Of a stretch of 64,000 bases of DNA, positions 18,446 through 30,286 are shown in pieces (positions within the stretch are counted from its first letter, which is position 1; each line of letters opens with the position of its first letter). The stretch spans positions 186,001 to 250,000 of the forward strand of contig NZ_JADZ01000011.1 of the NCBI RefSeq assembly GCF_000518645.1, written 5' to 3'. The position numbers and the translations under genes were made by a program. The notes under the pieces are model-generated. The model saw nothing but the letters and a program-made list of their open reading frames with translations, ran no database searches and was not told where the DNA came from. The stretch comes from Curvibacter gracilis ATCC BAA-807 (GTDB lineage Bacteria; Pseudomonadota; Gammaproteobacteria; Burkholderiales; Burkholderiaceae_C).

Positions 18446-19215
18446 CCTCTGCTTGTATGCTCCTGGCGCCTCGGTCCCCCCTTTCCATCGTCCGCAATCT
18501 TGCTGTCGTATCGGCATGCGTGCTTGCCCTAGGCGCCACGATTGGATTTGTCCACGCCGCCGAAGCCCCGTCGGGCGTGACTGAGGAACCCCACCCCGAA
18601 ATCAACACGCCGCCCCTGGGTGCCTCCGTCACCCCTCCGACTGCAAGTACAGAACAGCGCAAGGTGGTCACGACCAAGCCCGCGCCCAAGCGCCCGGTGC
18701 TCAACCAGCGGCCACTGTGGGTTGAGCTGACTCCCGCACAGCAAGAAGCCCTGGAGCCTTTGTCGTCACGGTGGAACAGCATGAGCGAGGCCCACAAGCG
18801 CAAGTGGATTGCTCTGTCCCACAACTTCAAAAGCCTCTCGACCGAAGAACAAGAGAAGCTGCACAGCCGCATGGCTGAATGGGTGGGATTGACCGTGCAG
18901 GAGCGCGTCCAGGCCCGGCTGAACTTCGCCCAGACAAAAAAGCTGGCTCCTGAAGAAAAGCGGGCCCAGTGGGAAGCCTACCAAGCGTTGACAGAAGAGG
19001 AACGGAAGGAACTGGCGACCCAGGCCCTCGTCCACCCCATGGGTGCAGCCACCCCCGCCAAGCCCGTTCCTGCCCGAAAACTGGCCATGGTGCCGGTTTC
19101 AAAGTCCACCGTGCGCAGCACGGGCAAGATTGAAACCGGCCCACACCATGTGGACATGCACACCTTGCTTCCAACCACTTCCGGCACTCCGGCGGCCAGC
19201 AGCGTGGCACATTGA
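18442..19215 (+). CDS. DUF3106 family secreted or envelope protein
   Basis: 257 residues from TTG 18442 (TTGA overlap with the DUF3619 stop), or 252 from ATG 18457. A signal peptide or anchor (about 18-40, ending FVHAAE), a Pro/Thr-rich stretch, then the DUF3106 helical region (about 88-195) with repeats of the kind LTPAQQEALEPLSSRWNSM, LSTEEQEKLHSRMAEW and LAPEEKRAQWEAYQALTEEE. Such Trp-containing 20-residue repeats resemble periplasmic protein-interaction helices. No enzyme motif. It is part of the sigma/DUF3619/DUF3106/RDD operon. Confidence 0.75.
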   Translation: MTSACMLLAPRSPLSIVRNLAVVSACVLALGATIGFVHAAEAPSGVTEEPHPEINTPPLGASVTPPTASTEQRKVVTTKPAPKRPVLNQRPLWVELTPAQQEALEPLSSRWNSMSEAHKRKWIALSHNFKSLSTEEQEKLHSRMAEWVGLTVQERVQARLNFAQTKKLAPEEKRAQWEAYQALTEEERKELATQALVHPMGAATPAKPVPARKLAMVPVSKSTVRSTGKIETGPHHVDMHTLLPTTSGTPAASSVAH

Positions 19216-19232
19216 TCCCAGCCCGCAGCACA

Positions 19233-19766
19233 ATGACCTCCATCGGTTCCCCTGCACACGCGGCATCTGGCACCCACCCGCAACTTCAGGCACCCAGCCT
19301 GAAGCGGCGCATGGCCTGCTGGCTTTATGAAGGCATGTTGATGTTCGGCGTGGTCTTCATCGCCGGCTACCTGTTCAGCACCCTCAGTCAGACGCGCAAC
19401 GCCATGGACAACCGCCATGGGCTGCAGGCTTTTCTGTTTGTGATCTTTGGCATCTACTTCGCCTGGTTCTGGGCCAAAGGCCAGACCTTGGCCATGAAGA
19501 CCTGGAACATTCGCGTTGTCGATCGGCATGGAAAGGCCATCAGCCAGGCGAGGGCACTGCTGCGTTACACCTTGAGCTGGATCTGGTTTTTGCCCGCGCT
19601 GGGCGCTTCGGCCGCCCTGGGACTGAGCGGCGCAGAGACTGCAGTGATCATCGGCGGCTGGGTGGCCATCTGGGCCATCTTGAGCCGTTTCCATCCTGAA
19701 GGCCAGTTCTGGCACGATGTCCTGGCCGGCACCCGGTTGATTCACTCCCAGCCACTGAGCCGCTGA
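19233..19766 (+). CDS. RDD family membrane protein
   Basis: 177 residues from ATG 19233 (a TTG at 19212 would overlap the previous stop and is less likely). The RDD domain has the Arg and the Asp-like positions of the family (LKRRMACWLYEGMLMFG, later WHDVLAGTRLI) and three or four hydrophobic helices. Family members are proposed transporters, but no substrate can be named. Last gene of the sigma-factor cluster. Confidence 0.8.
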   Translation: MTSIGSPAHAASGTHPQLQAPSLKRRMACWLYEGMLMFGVVFIAGYLFSTLSQTRNAMDNRHGLQAFLFVIFGIYFAWFWAKGQTLAMKTWNIRVVDRHGKAISQARALLRYTLSWIWFLPALGASAALGLSGAETAVIIGGWVAIWAILSRFHPEGQFWHDVLAGTRLIHSQPLSR

Positions 19767-19814
19767 AAGCGGGTTGTCATCAGACTTGGCATCGGGCAGA
19801 CGCACAATAGCCAG

Positions 19815-20246
19815 ATGTCTTCACCACCAAGTTCCTCAGGGCATTCCCAGCCGCCTCCCTCTGACGATTCGAGCAATCCGCAAAAGGCGCGGCGCGGGCT
19901 CAACCGGATCTGGCATGCCACCGGTTATTCGCTCGAAGGCCTGCGCGCTGGCTGGGCAGAAACCGCGTTCCGGCAAGAGGCGATCGTCGCCACCGGACTC
20001 GTCCCGATGGCTTGCTGGCTGGGTGAGAATTGGGTGGAGTCGGCCTTGCTGGCTGGCAGCGTGATCGCCGTGCTGGTGGTCGAATTGCTGAACACCGGCA
20101 TTGAAACAGCCATGGACCGCATCGGGCCCGAATGGAACCACCTCTCCAAGCGCGCCAAGGACATGGGCAGCGCTGCTGTCTTGCTCAGCCTGCTGACCTG
20201 CATCACCATCTGGGGCGCGGCCCTCTGGAAACATTTTTCGCCATGA
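19815..20246 (+). CDS. dgkA: Diacylglycerol kinase
   Basis: 143 residues, a small three-helix membrane kinase that recycles diacylglycerol to phosphatidic acid. The first 25 residues are a polar Ser/Pro extension. The core has ETAFRQE, VELLNTGIETAMDRIG (the DGK signature with the catalytic Glu) and SKRAKDMGSAAVLLSL. The downstream LOG gene overlaps the stop by 4 bases (ATGA). Confidence 0.93.
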   Translation: MSSPPSSSGHSQPPPSDDSSNPQKARRGLNRIWHATGYSLEGLRAGWAETAFRQEAIVATGLVPMACWLGENWVESALLAGSVIAVLVVELLNTGIETAMDRIGPEWNHLSKRAKDMGSAAVLLSLLTCITIWGAALWKHFSP

Positions 20247-20833
20247 CACCTGCATTTTCAATTGCCGTCTACTGCGGCTCCCGCATGGGACAAACGCCCG
20301 AATTTGCCTCTTGCGCCCAGGCCGTTGGCCACTGGATCGGCAGCCGAGGGGGCCAATTGGTATACGGCGGGGGCAACAACGGGCTCATGGGCCAGGTGGC
20401 CAATGCCACACAGGATGCGGGTGGCCGGGTCGTCGGGGTGATTCCAACATCGCTGGTGGAACTGGAGTTTGCCAACAAGCGCTGTGATGAACTCCACATC
20501 GTGGACAACATGCACCAGCGCAAAGCCATGATGGCCGAACGCGCAGACGCCTTTCTGGCTCTGCCCGGGGGCATCGGCACTTTTGAAGAGCTGTTTGAGG
20601 TCTGGACCTGGCGCCAACTCGGCTACCACAACAAGCCGATCGGCATTCTGAACCTGGATGGCTACTACGACGAAATGCTTTCATTTCTGGCCAGTGGTGT
20701 CCGCCATGGCTTCATGAGCGAATGGCAGATGTCCCTCGTCGAAACCAGCGGCGACCTGAACACGCTGCTGCCCAAGCTGGTCGAGACGGCTGGACTGAGC
20801 CAGCAGAGCGCCGATCTGGCCAAGCAAATCTGA
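20243..20833 (+). CDS. LOG family protein (cytokinin riboside 5'-monophosphate phosphoribohydrolase type)
   Basis: 196 residues from ATG 20243. Rossmann-like fold with YCGSRMG at the start, GGGNNGLMG, and the signature PGGIGTFEELFEVWTWRQLG. LOG enzymes release the base from nucleoside monophosphates. In bacteria the physiological substrate is often unknown (TIGR00730 class). Translationally coupled to dgkA. Confidence 0.88.
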   Translation: MTPAFSIAVYCGSRMGQTPEFASCAQAVGHWIGSRGGQLVYGGGNNGLMGQVANATQDAGGRVVGVIPTSLVELEFANKRCDELHIVDNMHQRKAMMAERADAFLALPGGIGTFEELFEVWTWRQLGYHNKPIGILNLDGYYDEMLSFLASGVRHGFMSEWQMSLVETSGDLNTLLPKLVETAGLSQQSADLAKQI

Positions 20834-20857
20834 AACCGCCAAACGCGTGCGCCCATG

Positions 20858-20881
20858 AAAACGGCCCGGGAGCACCGGGCC
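20858..20881 (-). terminator. Terminator downstream of glnB
   Basis: GGCCCGG (20863-20869) pairs with CCGGGCC (20875-20881). On the minus strand four T follow (20861-20858). On the plus strand it has no T run, but it may still end the LOG transcript. Confidence 0.7.
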
Positions 20882-20933
20882 GAATCGAGAGAAATCCAGG
20901 GTGCTTTCAGCAACACCCGGATGGCCATCTCAC

Positions 20934-21326
<393 letters not shown>

Positions 21327-21333
21327 TCAGAGC

Positions 21334-23007
21334 TCAAGCCCTGAAGTGACTGGTGATAGGGTAACGCCAATCCTTGCCGAAACTGCGATGGGTCACGCGA
21401 ATGCCCACTGGCGATTGGCGCCGCTTGTATTCATTGATCTTGATCAGGCGCGTCACGCGCTCGACGTCGGCCCGCTCAAACCCAGCCGCGACCAAGCTGT
21501 CGATGGACTCATCGTTTTCCATGTAGCGCTCGATGATCGCGTCCAGCACCTCGTAGGGTGGCAGGCTGTCCTGATCCTTCTGATCAGGCCGCAACTCCGC
21601 ACTGGGCGGACGGGTGATGATGCGCTCAGGGATCGGATCGCGCCCGGTGCCATAGGGGTCGTGCGCATTGCGCCAGCGGGCCAACTCGAACACCAGCGTC
21701 TTGGCCACGTCCTTGATCACCGCAAAACCGCCCGCCATGTCGCCATACAAGGTGCAGTAGCCCGTGGCCATCTCGCTCTTGTTGCCCGTGGTCAGCACGA
21801 TGGAGCCGAACTTGTTGGACAGAGCCATCAGCAAGGTGCCACGGATGCGCGCCTGGATGTTCTCCTCGGTGGTGTCCTCGGCCAGCCCGGCAAATTCGGC
21901 CTTCAGAGAGGCCTTGAACGCCTCGAATTCCGGCACGATCGAGATCTCGTCGTAACGAACACCAAGCCGCTTGGCCATGTCGCGCGCATCGATCCAGGAA
22001 ATATCGGCCGTGTAGGGTGAAGGCATCATCACCGCACGCACCTTGTCGGGCCCCAGCGCATCCACCGCGATGGCCAGGACCAGCGCCGAATCGATGCCGC
22101 CCGACAGCCCCAGCAGCACCCCTGGGAACCGATTCTTGCCGATGTAGTCGCGCACGCCCGTGACCAGCGCCTCCCAGAGTTCCTCCAGATCGGAGGGCAT
22201 CGGCGCCAGAGGTTCTGACGGCGCCTGCCAGGCCAGACCATCGCCGTTGCGCTGCAGGGTCAGGTTCAGCAGACTCTCCCGGAAACTCGGCGCCTGAGCC
22301 ATGCGCGAACCATCGGCCTGCAAGGCAAAGGACGAGCCATCGAACACCACTTCATCCTGCCCGCCCACCAGATGGGCATAGACCAACGGCAATTTCACGG
22401 CACGCGCACATTCAGCCATGCGGGCCATGCGTTCAACCGACTTGCCCACGTGGAAAGGCGAAGCGTTGATCACCGCCAGAACCTCCGCGCCGGCCTCCAG
22501 GCTGGTGCGGGCCGGTGCGTCAAACCAGGCGTCCTCGCAGATGAGCAAGCCCACACGCACGCCTTGCACCTCAACGACACAGGGCCGATCACCCGGGGTG
22601 AAATACCGCCGCTCATCAAACACCTGGTAGTTGGGCAACTCACGCTTGGCATAGGTGGCCAGCACCTGACCCTCGCTGAGCACGCTGGCCGCATTGAAAC
22701 GGTGCGACACCGACACGGAGCGGGCCCGCTCGTGATCCCCCGCGGGGTGACCGACCACCACACACAAGCCCTTTAACCCGGCCAGAGCCTGGGCCACTTG
22801 TTTCACGGCATCATCGCAAGCGGCCATGAAGGCGGGCCGCAGGTACAGGTCTTCGGCCGCGTACCCGCAGATGGACAACTCCGGCGTCAACACCAGCCGA
22901 GCCCCCTGCGCATAGGCCTGCTGGGCTGCATCGATGATCTTGCGCGCATTGCCGGGCATGTCACCGACGACGAAGTTGAGCTGAACGACGCAGATTTGAA
23001 GAGTCAT
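21334..23007 (-). CDS. nadE: Glutamine-dependent NAD+ synthase
   Basis: 557 residues. An N-terminal nitrilase-type glutaminase domain (about 1-265) has the catalytic triad Glu43, Lys121 and Cys157 (ICEDAWF). A C-terminal NAD synthase domain has the PP-loop LGLSGGIDSALVLAIA and NKSEMATGYCTLYGDMAGGF. It makes NAD from nicotinate adenine dinucleotide with glutamine nitrogen, which suits its neighbour glnB. ATG 23007 gives the standard MTLQICVVQLNF start. A longer open frame upstream lacks similarity. The divergent gene begins within a few tens of bases. Confidence 0.96.
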   Translation of the reverse strand: MTLQICVVQLNFVVGDMPGNARKIIDAAQQAYAQGARLVLTPELSICGYAAEDLYLRPAFMAACDDAVKQVAQALAGLKGLCVVVGHPAGDHERARSVSVSHRFNAASVLSEGQVLATYAKRELPNYQVFDERRYFTPGDRPCVVEVQGVRVGLLICEDAWFDAPARTSLEAGAEVLAVINASPFHVGKSVERMARMAECARAVKLPLVYAHLVGGQDEVVFDGSSFALQADGSRMAQAPSFRESLLNLTLQRNGDGLAWQAPSEPLAPMPSDLEELWEALVTGVRDYIGKNRFPGVLLGLSGGIDSALVLAIAVDALGPDKVRAVMMPSPYTADISWIDARDMAKRLGVRYDEISIVPEFEAFKASLKAEFAGLAEDTTEENIQARIRGTLLMALSNKFGSIVLTTGNKSEMATGYCTLYGDMAGGFAVIKDVAKTLVFELARWRNAHDPYGTGRDPIPERIITRPPSAELRPDQKDQDSLPPYEVLDAIIERYMENDESIDSLVAAGFERADVERVTRLIKINEYKRRQSPVGIRVTHRSFGKDWRYPITSHFRA

Positions 23008-23026
23008 GAGAACAAAGGTGGCGGTG

Positions 23027-24259
23027 ATGGCAGAGCGTGACAACCAGAACGGCAGCCGAGGCCTTGAGCCGATGCCCGGGGCCGGCGGGGCCATGCCCAT
23101 GAATGGGAACGATTATCTCATCCGGGTCATGGACTCGCTGGCGGAGATGCCCCAAGCCCCTTGGAATCACTTGCTGGCGCAACAAGCCCATGCCACCCCC
23201 TTCATGCGGCATGAATACCTGCTCGCGCTCGAACACAGCGGCAGCGCCACGCCCCGCACCGGCTGGTCACCCCAGGTGATCAGCTTGTGGCAAGGCCCCA
23301 CCTTGCAGGCAGCCTGTGTGGTCTACCTCAAGACCCACTCGTATGGCGAATATGTCTTTGACTGGTCATGGGCCAACGCCTACCAGCAGCACGGCCTGGC
23401 CTACTACCCCAAGGCCGTGCTGGCCGTGCCATTCACGCCGGTGCCGGGCACCCGGCTGATGGCCAGCAGCCCCGAGTGGCGCCAGCAGCTGCTGCAAGCC
23501 GCCCTGGCGCATTGCCAGAAGATGAGGCTGTCCTCATTGCACCTGCTCTTTGGCAGTCAGGAGGATGTACAAGCCAGCCAGGCCCAGGGCCTGATGACCC
23601 GGCACACCTTGCAGTTTCACTGGTCCAACCAGAGCTACCGCGACTTCGACCATTTCCTGGCCCAGCTCAGCCAGGAAAAACGGAAAAAAATCCGACAGGA
23701 GCGGCGCAAGGTTCAAACCGAGGGCGTGACCTTCAGATCAGCAAAAGGCGCCACCATCAGCCCCAGCGATTGGGCTTTCTTTTACCGCTGTTACGAGCGC
23801 ACCTACCTGGAGCACGGTAACCCGCCCTACCTGACACCCGAATTCTTCAAACAGCAAGCCGAGCACCAGGCGGAAAGTTGGTTGATGTTCATTGCAGAGC
23901 GCGAAGGACAGCCGATGGCCGCCAGCCTGATTGCGCTGCAGGACGAGGAAGCGGGCAAGCGAACGGCCTACGGGCGCTACTGGGGTGCGCTGGAGCGCGT
24001 TGATTGCCTGCACTTCGAGGCTTGCTACTACCAACCACTGCAGTGGTGCATCGAACACGGCTTTGACAGCTTCGAAGGTGGCGCGCAGGGGGAACACAAG
24101 ATGGCCCGCGCCTTGCTGCCCACCGACACCCCAAGCACCCATTGGCTGGCACACCCGGCCTTCGCAGAGGCCGTTCAGGATTTTCTTCAGCGCGAAGGGG
24201 CCGGCATGGAGAACTACATGCAGGACCTGCAGAAACACAGCCCCTTCAAGGCGCCCTGA
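23027..24259 (+). CDS. DUF482/GNAT-like acyltransferase (peptidogalycan biosynthesis family)
   Basis: About 410 residues from ATG 23027 (AAAGGTGG upstream). ATG 23093 or 23099 would fit the family N-terminus equally well. It has the two half-GNAT layout of the FemAB/DUF482 group: PFMRHEYLLALEHSG near the start, YGEYVFDWSWANAYQQHGLAYYPK, KRKKIRQERRKV, SLIALQ, and HFEACYYQPLQWCIEHGFDSFEGGAQGEHKMARALLP near the end, which is the most conserved block. The substrate is unknown. It is divergent from nadE with almost no spacer. Confidence 0.8.
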   Translation: MAERDNQNGSRGLEPMPGAGGAMPMNGNDYLIRVMDSLAEMPQAPWNHLLAQQAHATPFMRHEYLLALEHSGSATPRTGWSPQVISLWQGPTLQAACVVYLKTHSYGEYVFDWSWANAYQQHGLAYYPKAVLAVPFTPVPGTRLMASSPEWRQQLLQAALAHCQKMRLSSLHLLFGSQEDVQASQAQGLMTRHTLQFHWSNQSYRDFDHFLAQLSQEKRKKIRQERRKVQTEGVTFRSAKGATISPSDWAFFYRCYERTYLEHGNPPYLTPEFFKQQAEHQAESWLMFIAEREGQPMAASLIALQDEEAGKRTAYGRYWGALERVDCLHFEACYYQPLQWCIEHGFDSFEGGAQGEHKMARALLPTDTPSTHWLAHPAFAEAVQDFLQREGAGMENYMQDLQKHSPFKAP

Positions 24260-24296
24260 AGCCGACACGGCCGGTCAGGAACTCCGGCCTGTCAGA

Positions 24297-26066
24297 TCAG
24301 AAGGTTTCCCAATCGTCGTCCGACCCCGCCTTGGCGGGGGCCGCAGGCGCGCTGCCGCCAGGCGCGCCCAGGCTCGGTGCCGGCGCGGCCGGCTTGGCCT
24401 GCGCCACCCGCTTGGGAGCCGCCGCCGGGCGTGGGCTGGCGACGGCCTTGGGCGCCACCGTGGAGCGCAGCGGCGCCGCCACCGGCTTGCTGGGCGCCGT
24501 GGCTGCAGGGGCATGGCCATCGCCCGCCAGCTTGAACACCGCCACGGCACGGACCAACTCCTGGGCCTGCGACGTCAAGGCGCCCGCAGCAGCGGCCGAC
24601 TGCTCCACCAGCGCCGCATTCTGCTGCGTGGCCTGATCCATCTGGGTGACCGCCTCGCTCACCTGCGACACCCCCGCGCTCTGCTCGGAGCTGGCGGCAC
24701 TGATTTCGCCCATGATGTCGGTCACACGGCGGATCGAACCCACCACCTCGCTCATGGTGGTTCCCGCACGGTCAACCAGGGCCGTGCCCTGCTCCACCCG
24801 CTCGACGCTGGCACTGATCAGGCTCTTGATCTCCTTGGCCGCTTCCGCACTGCGCTGCGCCAGGCTGCGCACCTCACCCGCCACCACCGCAAAACCACGC
24901 CCCTGCTCACCGGCACGGGCGGCCTCGACGGCCGCGTTGAGCGCCAGAATATTGGTCTGGAAGGCAATCCCATCGATCACGCCGATGATGTCGGAGATCT
25001 TGCGCGAGCTTTCGTTGATGCCCTTCATGGTGTCCACCACCTCGGCCACCACCTCGCCGCCTTGGGTCGCCACCGTGGAGGCATTCAGGGCCAGCTGGTT
25101 GGCCGCGCGCGCATTGTCGGCATTCTGGCGAACCGTGGAGCCCAGCTCTTCCATGGAGGCCGCGGTTTCTTCCAGGGCCGAGGCCTGTTGTTCGGTTCGG
25201 GCCGACAAGTCATTGTTGCCCTGGGCGATCTCCATGCTCGCGTTGGCCACCCCGTCTGCACCGCGCCGAACACCCGAAACCACCTGCGACAAAGAATCGC
25301 GCATCTCCTCCAGCGCATGCAACAAATCGCCCACCTCGTCACGGCCCTTGGCCGCGATGGCAAACGCCAGATTGCCCGCGGAAATCTGCTTGGCAGCCTG
25401 CACAGCTTCGGCCAACGGCGCCGTGATCAACCGTGTGATCACCCAACCCAGCACCGAAGCGGCCACCACAACAAAGACCAGCACCGCGATCAACAAGGCG
25501 CGAGAGGCTGAAAACGAGGCCTCGGCATCAGCACTGGCCATTCGGGCGCCCTCACCATTGAGTTGCGCCAATTTGTCGATGGCCTCCACCATGGCTGAAA
25601 AAGCAGTTTCCGACTCCCCCTCGAAATACTGCACCGTGGCCGCCATGTTGCCTGCATTGGCAAAATTGCTCAGCCGTGTCTGGGTGGCCCAGAAGGCATC
25701 GCGCTGCACTTTGTACTGATTGAAAAGCTCGGTCTCACGCCCCGGCGTGACCATCGCGCTGTAGCGAGCCTCGTGTTTGGCAAACAAGGCCTTCAACTCG
25801 ACGGCATTCTTGGTCTGCACTTCCAGATCATGCGGAGACGATGCGGAAGCCATGCGCCCTTCGGCGCGCCGCATGCGGTTGAGTGCGATGCGCATGTCGC
25901 CCAGCGACTCGATGCTGGGCAGCCAGTTGCCGGCGATGTCCTGCGTGTTGGCATTGATGTGCGAGAGTTGCGTCAGCGCCACCACACCCAAAAGCAAGGT
26001 GCTGAGCACCAGCACGAAAAATGCCGCGCCCAGTTTGTAACCGATGCGCCAATTGTTGAAACCCAT
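24297..26066 (-). CDS. Methyl-accepting chemotaxis protein
   Basis: 589 residues. TM1 about 11-32; a periplasmic four-helix ligand domain (about 33-188) of the 4HB_MCP type; TM2 about 189-213; HAMP about 214-266; and a cytoplasmic signalling domain with tip [31 protein letters not shown] long Ala/Pro-rich tail (about 520-580) ends DDDWETF, which resembles the NWETF pentapeptide used by CheR and CheB for docking. No chemotaxis genes are adjacent, so it is an orphan receptor. The ligand is unknown. Confidence 0.95.
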   Translation of the reverse strand: MGFNNWRIGYKLGAAFFVLVLSTLLLGVVALTQLSHINANTQDIAGNWLPSIESLGDMRIALNRMRRAEGRMASASSPHDLEVQTKNAVELKALFAKHEARYSAMVTPGRETELFNQYKVQRDAFWATQTRLSNFANAGNMAATVQYFEGESETAFSAMVEAIDKLAQLNGEGARMASADAEASFSASRALLIAVLVFVVVAASVLGWVITRLITAPLAEAVQAAKQISAGNLAFAIAAKGRDEVGDLLHALEEMRDSLSQVVSGVRRGADGVANASMEIAQGNNDLSARTEQQASALEETAASMEELGSTVRQNADNARAANQLALNASTVATQGGEVVAEVVDTMKGINESSRKISDIIGVIDGIAFQTNILALNAAVEAARAGEQGRGFAVVAGEVRSLAQRSAEAAKEIKSLISASVERVEQGTALVDRAGTTMSEVVGSIRRVTDIMGEISAASSEQSAGVSQVSEAVTQMDQATQQNAALVEQSAAAAGALTSQAQELVRAVAVFKLAGDGHAPAATAPSKPVAAPLRSTVAPKAVASPRPAAAPKRVAQAKPAAPAPSLGAPGGSAPAAPAKAGSDDDWETF

Positions 26067-26259
26067 ATTGTCCTCGCGTGGTCAAGTGATCGAACCCAGA
26101 TCGCCTCCACCTACGACCTCTGCCTATTTGTAAATTTTTATCAATTTAGGCCGCACAATTTTCTCCGAAACCATCAGACCCTGAGGCTACAAACACGCTT
26201 TTTTGCCCCCCGGAAACCCGCATATCGGAGTACCAATCCGCTTGGTCGGGTCCGCCAAC

Positions 26260-26297
26260 AAAAATGCCCGACACCACCGGTGCCGGGCATGTTTTTT
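26260..26297. terminator. Bidirectional-looking terminator downstream of ppa
   Basis: ATGCCCG (26264-26270) pairs with CGGGCAT (26284-26290). CACC/GGTG continues the stem inside. A/T runs lie on both sides (AAAAA to the left, TTTTTT at 26292-26297). It ends ppa on the minus strand and insulates the downstream chemoreceptor gene. Confidence 0.88.
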
Positions 26298-26338
26298 GGC
26301 AACGCCTCAGGAGCGCTACCGCAGTGAGCTCAAAAGGC

Positions 26339-26872
26339 TCAGGCCTGCTTGGCGAAGTTGGCGATGCCGTCCAGGATTTCCTGCTTGGCGGCGTCAACAC
26401 CTTCCCAGCCCAGCACCTTGACCCACTTGCCGGGTTCCAGGTCCTTGTAGTGCTCGAAGAAATGAGCAATCTGCTTCAGGCGCAGCGGGTTGATGTCTTC
26501 CGGCTTTTGCCAGTGGGTGTAGATCGGCAGGATCTTGTCGGTGGGCACAGCCAGCACCTTGCCGTCCACGCCGCCTTCGTCTTCCATCTTCAGGATGCCG
26601 ATGGGGCGGCAGGTCACCACCACACCCGGGATCAGCGGGAAGGGGGTGATCACCAGCACGTCCACCGGATCGCCATCACCGCTGATGGTCTGCGGCACGT
26701 AGCCGTAGTTGGTCGGGTAGTGCATGGCCGTGCCCATGAAGCGGTCCACGAAGATCGCGCCAGACTCCTTGTCCACTTCGTACTTGATCGGATCCGCGTT
26801 CATCGGGATTTCGATGATCACGTTGAATGCGTCGGGGGCCTTGTCGCCTGGTTTGACTTTGTCGAGAGCCAT
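26339..26872 (-). CDS. ppa: Soluble inorganic pyrophosphatase (family I)
   Basis: 177 residues, normal size for the hexameric bacterial enzyme. It hydrolyses pyrophosphate in the cytoplasm. Seen: [28 protein letters not shown], and the metal-binding signature DGDPVDVLV. It lies back to back with the membrane pyrophosphatase hppA across 236 bases. Confidence 0.96.
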   Translation of the reverse strand: MALDKVKPGDKAPDAFNVIIEIPMNADPIKYEVDKESGAIFVDRFMGTAMHYPTNYGYVPQTISGDGDPVDVLVITPFPLIPGVVVTCRPIGILKMEDEGGVDGKVLAVPTDKILPIYTHWQKPEDINPLRLKQIAHFFEHYKDLEPGKWVKVLGWEGVDAAKQEILDGIANFAKQA

Positions 26873-27108
26873 GTTGTGTCGGTCTTGGTTAGGGTTGATC
26901 GAACGGATCGGGCCGTTATCGGGCCGGATTAGGAACGATTTTACTTTCGCGAGCCTTGCGTGATGCAGCGCAGCAGGCGTTTTTCGGTTTCCGCCTTATA
27001 TTGAGGCGTTGGCCAATCGCTGCCCCAGGGTGCCGCGAGGAAGCAACGCAGCGGAGACACTCCCGGTGCGTTGTGTCTCTTCCAAGCGTATTCACCAAGG
27101 AGAACAGC

Positions 27109-29169
<2,061 letters not shown>

Positions 29170-29297
29170 AACCCTGTCTCCGCCCCAGAAAAACGGGCAA
29201 TTTGTCCGTGAAAGTACAGAATGGCAGGGGCTGGTGTTTGGATTCTTGTCTCAAAGAGATCAAATCACCCCAAAAGTCAGGCTACAATCACATCAGT

Positions 29298-29374
29298 CGG
29301 GGCGTAGCGCAGCCTGGTAGCGCATCTGCTTTGGGAGCAGAGGGTCGTGAGTTCGAATCCCACCGCCCCGACCA
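29298..29374 (+). tRNA. tRNA-Pro (TGG)
   Basis: 77-base cloverleaf. Acceptor CGGGGCG (29298-29304) pairs with CGCCCCG (29364-29370). The anticodon stem TCTGC/GCAGA holds loop TTTGGGA, giving anticodon TGG. T loop GTTCGAATC, encoded CCA at 29372-29374. A -10 like TACAAT lies at 29283-29288. Confidence 0.97.
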
Positions 29375-29383
29375 TCCATCCTT

Positions 29384-29419
29384 AAATGGGCTTCAGTCTT
29401 CGTACTGCAGCCCATTTTT
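29384..29419 (+). terminator. Terminator of tRNA-Pro
   Basis: AAATGGGCT (29384-29392) pairs with AGCCCATTT (29409-29417). CAGT/ACTG continues the hairpin inside. It ends in TTTTT. Confidence 0.75.
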
Positions 29420-29426
29420 CATGGGC

Positions 29427-29496
29427 AAAAGCAAAGTGCTCCCTGCCACGCCAACCCGGCAACACGGTCGCCGACCACCACCGCGCAGCACTTTGC
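29427..29496 (-). terminator. Long-loop terminator-like hairpin downstream of the bactofilin gene
   Basis: On the minus strand GCAAAGTGCT (29496-29487) is the perfect 10-base complement of AGCACTTTGC (29440-29431), with a GC-rich 46-base middle that can fold itself, and TTTT follows. It begins 9 bases after the bactofilin stop. Confidence 0.6.
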
Positions 29497-29505
29497 AGCG
29501 GGTCT

Positions 29506-30099
29506 TCAGAGCACCAATACCGACTTTGGAACAGCATCCGCGATCTGGGCGGGCAAGGTCACGTCGGCGCCCGGCCGCACCGCAGCGGGCGAACTCCCCA
29601 GGCCGCACTCGATGTCACCGCTCAACTGCCCGCCATCTTCCACAACCAGTTTGGCGTAACGGATTTTTCCGCTGACCTGCCCGGTGGCATGGATGATCAG
29701 TTTGCCGCGCACATTGAGGTTGCCCTCGAAGCGACCCTTGATCTCGGCCAGATCGATGTCCGCTGCCCCGCGGAAAGAGCCCTGCTCCGAGATCTGCATC
29801 AGGCGCGAGTCCATGGTGGCTTCCACCATGCCGTCAACCACCAGGGTGTCGCAATCGGTGATTTCAACGCCCTTGAGCTTGATGTTGGGGCCCACGGTCA
29901 GACGACTCCCCGCTTCAGCAGGGGCTGGCTTGACCGTGGCCTCCACCGGAGCGGCTGGAGAGGCCGGGCTGGAAGCCCCTGCCTTGTGAGCTTGTGAGGA
30001 TGTGGCGCCTGCAGCAGGCTGAACCGATGAACCGGGCTGAACCCGGGCCGTTGCACCCTCGGGATCGCGCTTGCCAAAGAAGTTGGGTTGAATCGCCAT
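29506..30099 (-). CDS. Bactofilin (polymer-forming cytoskeletal protein)
   Basis: 197 residues. A disordered N-terminal third (Ala/Ser/Pro-rich, about 10-65) precedes a DUF583 beta-helix core (about 68-175): SRLTVGPNIKLKGVEITDCDTLVVDGMVEATMDS, KGRFEGNLNVRGKLIIHATGQVSGKIRYAKLVVEDGGQLSGDI. Such proteins self-assemble into filaments at the inner membrane and help with cell shape or pole functions. No peptidase M23 partner gene is adjacent. A GGAG box lies upstream of ATG 30099. Confidence 0.92.
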   Translation of the reverse strand: MAIQPNFFGKRDPEGATARVQPGSSVQPAAGATSSQAHKAGASSPASPAAPVEATVKPAPAEAGSRLTVGPNIKLKGVEITDCDTLVVDGMVEATMDSRLMQISEQGSFRGAADIDLAEIKGRFEGNLNVRGKLIIHATGQVSGKIRYAKLVVEDGGQLSGDIECGLGSSPAAVRPGADVTLPAQIADAVPKSVLVL

Positions 30100-30204
30100 G
30101 GAATCTCCTGAAAGAGCTTCATGCTAGAGAGCGATGCCGATACATTCCAACAAATGTGAGCAACAAAAGTAACCAGATACAAGAATCTCAGGTGGGTACG
30201 AAAA

Positions 30205-30277
30205 ATCTCGGCCTCTGATATTTATCAAACCACCTTTCAACACTGCCAGCCATCCAAGAGCGTCCTAGAGCCGAGAT
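30205..30277. repeat. Inverted repeat upstream of the bactofilin gene
   Basis: ATCTCGGC (30205-30212) and GCCGAGAT (30270-30277) are exact inverted copies 57 bases apart, within the 187-base spacer between the bactofilin gene and the unknown gene upstream. The role is unknown. Confidence 0.35.
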
Positions 30278-30286
30278 AAAAATCTC

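Noticed and set aside
26067-26200. Flagellar sigma-28 promoter before the chemoreceptor gene
   Set aside because: AT-rich text with TAAA-like boxes, but no GCCGATAA at the correct distance.
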